A DNA stretch of 15,687 bases from DATGUA01 sp035301545. Lineage in GTDB: Bacteria; Bacillota; Clostridia; Tissierellales; Tissierellaceae. The translations under genes were made by a program, and so were the position numbers. The notes beneath the pieces are model-generated. The model was given only the letters and a program-made list of their open reading frames with translations. It ran no database searches and was not told the origin of the DNA. Positions 6,029-13,569 of this stretch are shown here, piece after piece (position 1 is the first letter of the stretch; every line of letters starts with the position of its first letter). The DNA lies in NCBI GenBank assembly GCA_035301545.1, contig DATGUA010000022.1:1-15687 (forward strand). Reading direction: 5' to 3'.

Positions 6029-7717
6029 ATGATTGAGTTTAAAATAAGTGATTGGAGGACTAATGTGTCTTTATTAGGTCTTATGAATATATTGGACCAT
6101 AGTAATAAGGGATATTTAATATCTAAAGATGGACAAACTCTATCTATAAATGAAAAAGTATTAGATGGTTTTGAAATAGATTATTTTAAATATTTTATAG
6201 ATAATTATGAACGGAATTTACCTTGGTACAGAATTGCTAATTATAAAGGTGATATAGATAAATATTTAGGAAATTTATCTGAAATAAAGGAAAGTGATTT
6301 AGAAGATATAAATAAACAAATTGATTTAGTAAAAGATTATATGAGAAGAGGTAATTATACTAAGGTATATGAATTTATCGATAAAGATTTAGATATAGAA
6401 GAAATGGTTAAGACATTAAAAAAAGTAAATTTAAGAAAAAATGAAGAAGTACAGGATCGTATAGATGATGTGGAATTAGAACTAAAATTATTAAAAGAAA
6501 TAACAGAATATACAAATACTGAAAAAGCAAGAGAATACATGGGAGCAAAAGGTGCAATATATAGTTTTATAAATAGAGGAATAGAAGGAGTTTCATTTTT
6601 AAATCCACAGACTAGAGAAAAAGATATATTTTCTGATTATAAAAAATATTTTATTGATAAATTAATAGAATATATTGAAGAGGATAAGAAAAAATTTAAA
6701 TATAATTGTTTCTCCTGTGAAAATAAAATTCGAAATTTAAATGTAAATATGAATTTATTAAAAGATACAGGTTTTGATAGAACTAGAAAATCTTCTTATA
6801 TTTGGAATCATCAATCTGACTTTGCAATATGTAATCAATGTCTATTTTTATATAGTTGCCTATCAGCTGGATTTTATTATTCTATGAATGAAGGGATTTT
6901 TATAAATTATAATTATGATTTAAATGGGCTTAAAAGAGTAAATGAAGAATTAAAAAATCATTCAATAAGTGAGATAAATAGGCCTGAAAATGCATTTTCT
7001 TATAGAACTTTAGTAAGAGCTATAGATAAAGAATATCAAAGACATTTAGAGCTTGAAATCAGAGATATGCAGATTGTAAGATATAAAAATGAGGAATATA
7101 GATTTAACTTATTATCAAAAGATTCATTAAGTATAATAAGTAAATCAAAATCTGATTTAGATGCAATAATAAAGGCTGGCTATAAAGAGGGGCGACAATT
7201 GCACTTCAGCATTTATGATTTAACTTTGGATAGAATTTTTAATAATGAAAATTTATTTTCGTTAATTCATGATTTAATAGTTAATTTAATTTCTAATAGA
7301 GTTGGAATAATGAGATATTACAATATTTACCATATCTCAAGATTATTAAATATAAATAGCAGAATAATTAAGGAGGGGAATGTAATGGCAGGGGATATAG
7401 GAAAGTTAACTGATAACTCAAGGTCATCAGGTTACTTTTTAAGGCAAGCTTATAATGAGCAAATGAAAGATTTGAAACGGGTAGATAATAGGATGAAGAG
7501 TATTACCTACAAAATGACTAATTCTTTAAAGACTAATAATAGCGGGGCTTTTATGGATATTTTAATTAGTGCTTATGCATATGTTGGTAAACCTATACCA
7601 AGATATTTAGCAGATGCATTAAAAAGTGATGAAGAACTAAGGATAGTTGGATATGCATTTGTAACAGGTATTAATTCCTATAAAAAAGATGAAGGAGGAA
7701 ATGAAGATGATGAATAA
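6029..7717 (+). CDS. cas8b: Type I-B Cascade large subunit Cas8b (Cst1 family)
   Basis: This 562-residue protein occupies the large-subunit position between cas6 and cas7. Its diagnostic feature is a split zinc-finger-like pair of CxxC motifs, CFSC (C227, C230) and CNQC (C268, C271), the signature of the CXXC_CXXC or Cst1 group of Cas8b. In Cascade the large subunit recognises the PAM and recruits Cas3. The rest of the chain is charged and lacks recognisable catalytic motifs, as expected for this fast-evolving family. A ribosome site (AGGAGGTG) precedes ATG 6029. The gene overlaps the start of cas7 by 11 bases, indicating translational coupling. Family assignment rests on the CxxC pattern, size and context rather than overall sequence recall. 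Confidence 0.85.
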   Translation: MIEFKISDWRTNVSLLGLMNILDHSNKGYLISKDGQTLSINEKVLDGFEIDYFKYFIDNYERNLPWYRIANYKGDIDKYLGNLSEIKESDLEDINKQIDLVKDYMRRGNYTKVYEFIDKDLDIEEMVKTLKKVNLRKNEEVQDRIDDVELELKLLKEITEYTNTEKAREYMGAKGAIYSFINRGIEGVSFLNPQTREKDIFSDYKKYFIDKLIEYIEEDKKKFKYNCFSCENKIRNLNVNMNLLKDTGFDRTRKSSYIWNHQSDFAICNQCLFLYSCLSAGFYYSMNEGIFINYNYDLNGLKRVNEELKNHSISEINRPENAFSYRTLVRAIDKEYQRHLELEIRDMQIVRYKNEEYRFNLLSKDSLSIISKSKSDLDAIIKAGYKEGRQLHFSIYDLTLDRIFNNENLFSLIHDLIVNLISNRVGIMRYYNIYHISRLLNINSRIIKEGNVMAGDIGKLTDNSRSSGYFLRQAYNEQMKDLKRVDNRMKSITYKMTNSLKTNNSGAFMDILISAYAYVGKPIPRYLADALKSDEELRIVGYAFVTGINSYKKDEGGNEDDE

Positions 7718-8576
7718 AGGATTAACCATTTCAATGATATTTCAAGCAGAATCGGCTAACTATGGTGAAGGAATAGGTAATGTAACGTCTCTAAAGAAAA
7801 TATCAAGAGGAGCTGGAGATCAATATACTTATATTTCTAGACAGGCTATGAGGTATAATATAGTCAATCAAATGGGGGTTGATAATACTCCTATAGGATT
7901 AGATGGGTCAGTCCTTCAGTTTTCTCCAGATGCAAAAATAGACGAATATCCAGAAATAGACCTTTTTGGATATATGAAGACTGGTAAAGATACAAAGACT
8001 AGATCAGCAATAGTAAGGCTTTCTAATGCGATATCTCTTGAAACATTTAAGGGAGATTTAGATTTTTTAACTAATAAAGGATTATTAGATAGATATAGAA
8101 AATCAGAAACTAGGGATGGTGGAAATATAGCACAATCTGAAATTCACAGGTCCTATTATGCATATACATTAACTATTGATTTAGACCAAGTAGGAATAGA
8201 TATTAACGACGATATTGAAATAGATAATAATGAAAAGTCAGAAAGAATAGAAAGACTTTTAGATACTATTAGGTATTTATATAGAGATATTAAAGGCAGA
8301 AGAGAGGACCTAAGTCCACTATTTATTATTGGTGGAATATATCATATTAAAAATCCATTATTTTATAATGCCTTAGATGTAAGAAATAATGAAGTAATTA
8401 TAAAGAGAATAGAAAGCATATTGTCAGATGGAAAGATAAAAGAAAACACTGAAATAGGTATAGTAAGAGGTGTGTTCAATAACTCAGAGGAAATAGGAGA
8501 ATTAAATCCAACAGAAATTAATGAGTTTTTCTCAAATTTAAAAGTAAAAGTCAGGGATTATTATGAAGGCGATTAA
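7707..8576 (+). CDS. cas7: Cascade backbone protein Cas7 (Cst2/DevR family)
   Basis: Cas7 polymerises along the crRNA spacer to form the Cascade backbone. The 289-residue protein starts MMNKGLTISMIFQAESANYG and contains YISRQAMRYNI and later ALDVRNNEV, consistent with the DevR/Cst2 branch of Cas7. The frame is open from ATG 7689, but the ribosome site AGGAGG (7693-7698) lies downstream of that codon and eight bases before ATG 7707, so 7707 is the likely start. ATG 7710 is also possible. The gene overlaps cas8b at its start by 11 bases and cas5 at its end by 14 bases, so the three Cascade genes are probably translated in concert. Confidence 0.87.
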   Translation: MMNKGLTISMIFQAESANYGEGIGNVTSLKKISRGAGDQYTYISRQAMRYNIVNQMGVDNTPIGLDGSVLQFSPDAKIDEYPEIDLFGYMKTGKDTKTRSAIVRLSNAISLETFKGDLDFLTNKGLLDRYRKSETRDGGNIAQSEIHRSYYAYTLTIDLDQVGIDINDDIEIDNNEKSERIERLLDTIRYLYRDIKGRREDLSPLFIIGGIYHIKNPLFYNALDVRNNEVIIKRIESILSDGKIKENTEIGIVRGVFNNSEEIGELNPTEINEFFSNLKVKVRDYYEGD

Positions 8577-9312
8577 GTTTAAATTGTATCAAAATATGCC
8601 AAATTATCGGAAGCCAGAAAGTTTTCAATTAAAGGAAACATATCCATTACCTCCACCTTCAACAGTCATAGGTATGATACACAATCTTTGTGGATATGAA
8701 GAATATAATCCAATGGATGTTAGTATTCAAGGTAAATACTATTCGAAAATAAATGATTTATACACTGTATATGAATTTGGTAATCAAAAATATAGTAAGA
8801 ATAGACATCAATTAGAAATAAAAGATGGAGATAGGATGGTAGGAATAACAAGAGGTGTATCAACTATAGAGCTACTTGTAGATGTAGAACTATTGATTCA
8901 TATAATACCAGAAGATGATAATCAATTACAAAAAATATATAATGCATTAAAATGTCCTAGAGAATATCCATCTTTAGGTAGAAGGGAAGATTTAGCGTTA
9001 ATAGATGAGGTTGAAATAGTCAAATTAAGAGAAATTGAAGATGAAGAATTAGATGAAGTAAATAATAGTTATTATCAATATGTCTCAGTAGATGAATTTA
9101 AAAATATATCTAAAGATAAATATCAAGGATATGAATTAGGATCAAAATATATATTAAATAAGGATTATAAACTAGTAGATTTTGGGACTAAGAATAGACC
9201 AAAATATTTTAGACAATGGAATAGAGTTGAAGTAGCTTATATTGAAGATTTCAAGAAATTTGATGTAATGATTACAGTAGATAATAGGAATAACCCTGTA
9301 TTTTTATTATAA
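8563..9312 (+). CDS. cas5: Cascade subunit Cas5 (Cas5t/Cas5b)
   Basis: Cas5 caps the 5' handle of the crRNA in Cascade. The 249-residue protein has the Cas5 N-terminal pattern: a first beta strand KAIKFKLYQNMPNYRKPES, then the conserved TYPLPPPSTVIGMIHNLCG segment (about residues 26-44), in which the proline-rich turn and following helix are typical of the Tneap-type Cas5t. A later SLGRREDLALI block is also family-like. ATG 8563 lies inside the last codons of cas7. cas3 follows after 12 bases. Position in the order cas8b-cas7-cas5-cas3 supports the call. Confidence 0.9.
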   Translation: MKAIKFKLYQNMPNYRKPESFQLKETYPLPPPSTVIGMIHNLCGYEEYNPMDVSIQGKYYSKINDLYTVYEFGNQKYSKNRHQLEIKDGDRMVGITRGVSTIELLVDVELLIHIIPEDDNQLQKIYNALKCPREYPSLGRREDLALIDEVEIVKLREIEDEELDEVNNSYYQYVSVDEFKNISKDKYQGYELGSKYILNKDYKLVDFGTKNRPKYFRQWNRVEVAYIEDFKKFDVMITVDNRNNPVFLL

Positions 9313-9324
9313 GAAGGTGATTAA

Positions 9325-11616
9325 ATGTACTTAGCAAAATCAAATCCAAAAGAAAGTATTCAGGTTCATACAGATAATTTATTAAAAAATTATGAGGTAT
9401 TAATGGATATCTATGGGAACAAATTTGAAAATTCCATAAGACAGGCTCTAAGAGATGCCTGTCTTTATCATGATTTAGGAAAAGTAAATCAACTATTTCA
9501 GAATAAGTTAAAAGGAATTAAAAACACTACTGATAAAGAAGAAATCCCTCATGGTTATTTAAGTATTGGTTTTATCAAATATAAAAAATTAAAAGAGAAA
9601 TATGAGGTTAATTTAGTGAGAAGTATTGTTACAGCTGTAGCAAAGCATCACCACAGAGATTTCAATTTTATAGAGAATGAAGATTATATTAAAGAAGAAA
9701 TAAAAAAGTTAAAAGAAGAAGCTAAAAACTTTAAATATAAAGAATTACCAGATGTCTGTAATGATATAAATACTTATGTCATTAATTCAGTTTATCCAGA
9801 TGAACTTGCAAATATATCAGAGGAAAAAGGAAAAATAGATTATATTATTTTAAAGGGATTATTAAATCGTATAGATTATGCAGCAAGTGGATACTACAAA
9901 ATAGAATATAGAAATGATTTTTTATTAGAAGCTCTAGAGCTGTATAAAAAATCTTGGGGAGAAAATGCAGATTATAATGATTTGCAGAAATTTATGTTAG
10001 ATAATCAAGATAGAAATGTAATAGCAATAGCGGAAACAGGATATGGGAAGACTGAAGCAGGATTGCTTTGGATAGGAGATAATAAAGGTTTTTTCACTTT
10101 ACCATTGAGATCAGCAATAAATCCAATATTTGATAGAATAAGAAAAGATATTTTAAAAGAAGAAATGCTTGATGAGAGATTATCATTGCTACATTCAGAT
10201 TCATTAAATGAATTGTTTGAAAGAGCAGAAACTGATAAAGAGAAAGAAAACCTAGATTTAGAAGATTTAGAAATACTTAGATACGATTATAGATCTAGAC
10301 AAAAGTCTTTACCTCTTACTATTTCAACCATAGACCAAATATTTAAGTTTGTATATAAGTATATAGGATTTGAACAAGAGTTAGCAACATTATCATATTC
10401 AAAGGTAGTTATAGATGAAATTCAGATGTATTCACCAGATTTATTAGCTTACTTAATAATTGGACTTGATATGATAACTAAGGTAGGAGGAAGGTTTTCT
10501 ATAATTACAGCTACTTTGCCACCATTTATACTAGATTTATTAAAAGAAAGAAAGCTAGAATTTATAATGCCAAAAAATCCATATTATAATGGGAATAGAA
10601 TAAGGCATTGTATGGAATTAAAAAGAGAAGAAATAAAATCGGAGTTTATAAGAGATAAATATAGAGATAATAAGGTTTTAGTAATAGTAAACACAGTTAA
10701 AAAGGCTCAAAAAATTTATGATGAGCTAATAGAAGAAATTCCAGGAGAACAGATAAATGTGTTTCATGGAGGTTTTATAAAAAGAGATAGAAAAGCTATT
10801 GAAGAACAAATAATCAGCTTTGGACATAAGGATAATGAGAAAACTGGAATATGGATTTGTACCCAAGTAGCTGAAGCATCTTTAGATATAGATTTTGATA
10901 TATTAATAACTGAATTATCTGATATGAATGGATTATTTCAAAGAATGGGTAGATGTTATAGAAATAGGGAGCTAGAAGAGGAAAAAACAAATATATATGT
11001 ATTTGATGGTGGGTTAGATAATACTTCTGGAATAGGATTTGTAAATGACGAAGATATATTTAATTTATCAAAAAAAGTTTTAAGACAAGAATTTAATGAT
11101 AAAAATTATCAGAAAATATCAGAAAAAGATAAAATAAATATTATAAACACAGTATATACAACAGAGAATATATCTGAAACAAAATATTTAAAGGAAGTTT
11201 ATAATATAATAAATTATGTAGAAAGTACTTTTTTATATGAATTAAATAGGAATGAGGTTATAAAAAGATTCAGAGCAATAAATAATATAGATATTATACC
11301 AATAGAAATATATGAAGATAATATAGATTTAATAAATAATTGCATAGAAGTATTAAATGAAACCAATAGTGATAAAAATAAAGAAGAAAAAAAACAATTA
11401 AGAGTGGAAAAAACTAAAGCTAGGATAGCAATATCGGATTTAACAGTAAGTATTCCCTTTTATTTTTCAAATTATAATAACACGGAATCCAAGAGGATAA
11501 ATGATTATGAACACGTAAATGTTTATACTTGTGAATATGATAAAAAGTTTGGAATAAAGCATATAAAGGATGAAGTAAAAGGAGAGTTTAAAGAATATAC
11601 AGATAATATAATTTAA
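9325..11616 (+). CDS. cas3: CRISPR helicase-nuclease Cas3 (HD plus DExH helicase)
   Basis: The 763-residue Cas3 combines the HD nuclease and superfamily 2 helicase that unwind and degrade DNA marked by Cascade. The HD domain shows H15, H49-D50 in CLYHDLGKVN, H76 in PHGYLS, and the cluster KHHHRD (H108-H110), all plausible metal ligands. The helicase has Walker A ETGYGKT (237-243), a DEIQ box (364-367) in place of the more usual DEAH, motif III TATLP (395-399), a motif V-like CTQVAEASLDIDFD, and motif VI QRMGRCYR (539-546). All core motifs are present, so interference looks enzymatically intact. A ribosome site (AGAAGGTG) precedes ATG 9325. cas4 follows nine bases later. Confidence 0.95.
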   Translation: MYLAKSNPKESIQVHTDNLLKNYEVLMDIYGNKFENSIRQALRDACLYHDLGKVNQLFQNKLKGIKNTTDKEEIPHGYLSIGFIKYKKLKEKYEVNLVRSIVTAVAKHHHRDFNFIENEDYIKEEIKKLKEEAKNFKYKELPDVCNDINTYVINSVYPDELANISEEKGKIDYIILKGLLNRIDYAASGYYKIEYRNDFLLEALELYKKSWGENADYNDLQKFMLDNQDRNVIAIAETGYGKTEAGLLWIGDNKGFFTLPLRSAINPIFDRIRKDILKEEMLDERLSLLHSDSLNELFERAETDKEKENLDLEDLEILRYDYRSRQKSLPLTISTIDQIFKFVYKYIGFEQELATLSYSKVVIDEIQMYSPDLLAYLIIGLDMITKVGGRFSIITATLPPFILDLLKERKLEFIMPKNPYYNGNRIRHCMELKREEIKSEFIRDKYRDNKVLVIVNTVKKAQKIYDELIEEIPGEQINVFHGGFIKRDRKAIEEQIISFGHKDNEKTGIWICTQVAEASLDIDFDILITELSDMNGLFQRMGRCYRNRELEEEKTNIYVFDGGLDNTSGIGFVNDEDIFNLSKKVLRQEFNDKNYQKISEKDKINIINTVYTTENISETKYLKEVYNIINYVESTFLYELNRNEVIKRFRAINNIDIIPIEIYEDNIDLINNCIEVLNETNSDKNKEEKKQLRVEKTKARIAISDLTVSIPFYFSNYNNTESKRINDYEHVNVYTCEYDKKFGIKHIKDEVKGEFKEYTDNII

Positions 11617-11625
11617 GGTGATTCT

Positions 11626-12117
11626 ATGAAGAAGATAACTGGTGTTATGGTATATTATTATTTTGTATGTAAAAAAAGATTATGGTATTTTGCAAATGGA
11701 ATTAATATGGAACAAGAAAGTGAATTAGTAACAATGGGAAAATTAATAGATGAACATAGTTATTCTAGAGAAAAGAAACATATAATGATAGATGAAAAAA
11801 TAAATATAGACTTTTTAAAGGGATGGGATATAATACATGAGATTAAAAAATCAGATAAGCTAGAAGAGGCTAGTATATTGCAAATAAGATATTATATTTA
11901 TGTTCTGAAGAAAAAAGGTCTTGTAATAGAAAAAGGTATATTAGATTATCCACAATTAAGAAAAAGGAAAGAAGTATATTTAGATAATGAAAATGAAATA
12001 GAGATGGAAAGGATATTAGAGGGTATAAGAGGGATAATTGAATTAAAAGTACCAACAAAAAATATTAAAATAGCTTATTGTAATAAGTGTTCTTATTATG
12101 AACTTTGTTTTATATAG
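11626..12117 (+). CDS. cas4: Adaptation nuclease Cas4 (RecB-like, Fe-S)
   Basis: Cas4 is a RecB-family exonuclease that trims new spacers and helps select the PAM during adaptation. The 163-residue protein has the four cysteines expected for a 4Fe-4S cluster: C15 in FVCKKRLW, then C152, C155 and C161 in CNKCSYYELC. The nuclease core shows H44 in DEHSY, an aspartate near residue 62 or 68, the E-x-K pair E72/K74 in HEIKKSDK, and Q86 with Y89/Y90 in QIRYYIYVLK. All key residues appear intact, unlike those of the adjacent cas1. A ribosome site (AAGGTGAT) precedes ATG 11626. cas1 follows after 11 bases. Confidence 0.92.
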   Translation: MKKITGVMVYYYFVCKKRLWYFANGINMEQESELVTMGKLIDEHSYSREKKHIMIDEKINIDFLKGWDIIHEIKKSDKLEEASILQIRYYIYVLKKKGLVIEKGILDYPQLRKRKEVYLDNENEIEMERILEGIRGIIELKVPTKNIKIAYCNKCSYYELCFI

Positions 12118-12128
12118 GGGGAGGCAGA

Positions 12129-13114
12129 GTGACAAAATTTTATATTTTTAGTGATTGTGAACTTAAGAGGAAAGATAACAATATTTCCATAATAACAAAA
12201 GATATGAAAAGGATCTTAAATCAGAGATAATAGAAGATATATACTTATTTGGAGAAGTTAGATTAAATACTAAATTATTAAATTTTGCGAGTCAACAAAA
12301 TATTACAATACACGTATTTAATTATTATGGCTTTTTTGCTGGAAGTTTCTATCCAAGAAAATCAAATATTAGTGGGAAATTATTAGTAAATCAGGTTGAA
12401 AACTATTTAAATTATAACAATAGATTACAAGTAGCAAAAGAATTTGTATCAGCAGGATCATTTAATATATATAGAAATTTACGGTATTATAATTCTAGAA
12501 ATATAGATTTAGAACAAGAAATGAATCAAATTAATATATTAATAAAAAAAATTAGGGATATGCCTAGTGTAGAATCACTAATGGGTATGAAAGGAAATAT
12601 TAGGAGAATTTATTATAAAACTTGGAATAAGATCATAAAACAAGAAGTTAATTTTAATAAAAGAGTAAAGAGACCCCCTGATAATATGATAAACTCATTG
12701 ATATCTTTTTTAAATTCACTAATATACACTACTACACTAAGTGAAATATACAAGACACAACTAGACCCAACAATTAGTTTTTTACATGAACCTGGTGAAA
12801 AAAGATTTTCCTTGGCATTAGACATATCGGAAGTATTCAAACCTATAATAGTAGATAGAATGATATTTACTATATTGAATAGACAAGAGATAACAGAAAA
12901 GGATTTTGATCAAGAATCTAATTTTTTATATTTAAAAGAATCAGCTAGAAAAAGGATAATTGAAAAGTACGATAATAGATTAAAAGGTACCATAAAGCAC
13001 AGACAATTAAATAGAAATGTTTCATATCAATATCTTATGAGATTAGAATCATACAAATTGATAAAGCATATAATAGGGGAAAAAGAATATAAAGCGTTTA
13101 GGATGTGGTGGTAG
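12129..13114 (+). pseudogene. cas1: CRISPR integrase Cas1, frameshifted and with the catalytic Glu replaced
   Basis: Cas1 integrates new spacers together with Cas2. Reading starts at GTG 12129 behind a strong ribosome site (GGGGGAGG) and gives a good Cas1 N-terminus, FYIFSDCELKRKDNN. It then hits TAA at 12228-12230. The frame one base back continues as SEIIEDIYLFGEV through to the stop at 13112-13114. Adding one A to the four-A run at 12207-12210 restores a single frame of 328 codons, the normal Cas1 length. In that numbering H220 (FLHEPGEKR) and D232 (LALDISE) are present. The first conserved catalytic residue, the Glu of the usual G-[IV]-E-G motif, is Lys155 (GMKG, codon AAA at 12590-12592). 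One defect could be a sequencing slip; two point to real decay. Confidence 0.85.
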
Positions 13115-13392
13115 TGTATGTATTATTAATTTATGATATAATAGCTGATAAAGGTGGTCCGAAGGTATCTAGAAATATATTTCAAATTTGTAAAAAATAT
13201 TTAACAAATGTTCAAAAATCTGTTTTTGAGGGAGAATTAACTAAGTCAGAATTATTATCTTTAGAATATAAGCTAGACAATTATATAAGAAAAGATAGAG
13301 ATTCTTTTATTATATATAAAAGTAGATCTGAAAGATGGATAGACAAGAAGTTTTTAGGTAAAAAAGACAACAAAACTTCGAATATCTTTTGA
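13114..13392 (+). CDS. cas2: Cas2 (adaptation complex subunit)
   Basis: Cas2 is the small dimeric partner that bridges two Cas1 dimers. The product starts MYVLLIYDI, with the conserved first-strand aspartate as D8, and has the typical VQKSVFEGELT segment in the middle. At 92 residues it is a normal size. Three in-frame GTG codons (13105, 13108, 13114) could start it. I prefer 13114 because homologues usually begin MYV and because it overlaps the cas1 stop by one base (TAGTG), a common coupling arrangement. An AGGA sequence at 13100-13103 could serve 13108 or 13114. The gene looks intact although its partner cas1 is broken. Last gene of the operon, followed by the CRISPR leader. Confidence 0.9.
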   Translation: MYVLLIYDIIADKGGPKVSRNIFQICKKYLTNVQKSVFEGELTKSELLSLEYKLDNYIRKDRDSFIIYKSRSERWIDKKFLGKKDNKTSNIF

Positions 13393-13428
13393 GTTGTCGA
13401 TGTTTATTGATGTAATATACCCTGGACT

Positions 13429-13459
13429 TTGACAATTGCTGTAATTACAATGCTTATAT
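13429..13459 (+). promoter_or_regulatory. Candidate promoter of the CRISPR array
   Basis: A perfect -35 TTGACA (13429-13434) is followed 19 bases later by TTATAT (13454-13459), preceded directly by TGC, which gives an extended -10. The spacing is longer than ideal. Transcription would start about 100 bases before the first repeat. Confidence 0.4.
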
Positions 13460-13476
13460 AAGACTTTATAAAGGAA

Positions 13477-13511
13477 AAGTAAAATACTTACTTATAAAGG
13501 TAAGTAAAATA
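13477..13511 (+). repeat. Leader direct repeats flanking a small hairpin
   Basis: AAGTAAAATA occurs at 13477-13486 and again at 13502-13511, spaced 25 bases start to start. Between and overlapping them, TACTTAC (13485-13491) pairs with GTAAGTA (13500-13506) around an eight-base loop. The arrangement looks like a protein-binding site in the leader or an RNA hairpin in the pre-crRNA 5' end. Function is not known. Confidence 0.45.
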
Positions 13512-13569
13512 TAAGAATGACAATTATATTAGAATTAGACTAGTCATTGCAAAGATTAGATAAAATAGG

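Larger units (their letters stand above)
13393..13569 (+). promoter_or_regulatory. CRISPR leader
   Basis: This 177-base A+T-rich segment lies between the cas2 stop and the first repeat. No coding frame is visible. It contains a TTGTC (13394-13398) facing GACAA (13431-13435), a candidate array promoter, two identical 10-base direct repeats, a small hairpin, and the palindrome GACTAGTC (13538-13545) nested in an AATGAC/GTCATT inverted repeat (13516-13521 and 13543-13548). The array's first repeats are perfect and its last ones decayed, which independently places the leader at this end. Confidence 0.85.

Noticed and set aside
12204..12214. Programmed -1 ribosomal frameshifting to make full-length Cas1
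   Set aside because: The site reads ATG AAA AGG, a poor slippery sequence compared with A AAA AAG, and no clear stimulatory hairpin was noticed. The catalytic Glu-to-Lys change also speaks for decay.
12521..13114. A separate 197-residue gene starting at ATG 12521
   Set aside because: It is the C-terminal part of cas1. Cas1-like sequence continues in the same frame upstream to about 12212, there is no ribosome site at 12521, and the N-terminus lies in the other frame from GTG 12129.
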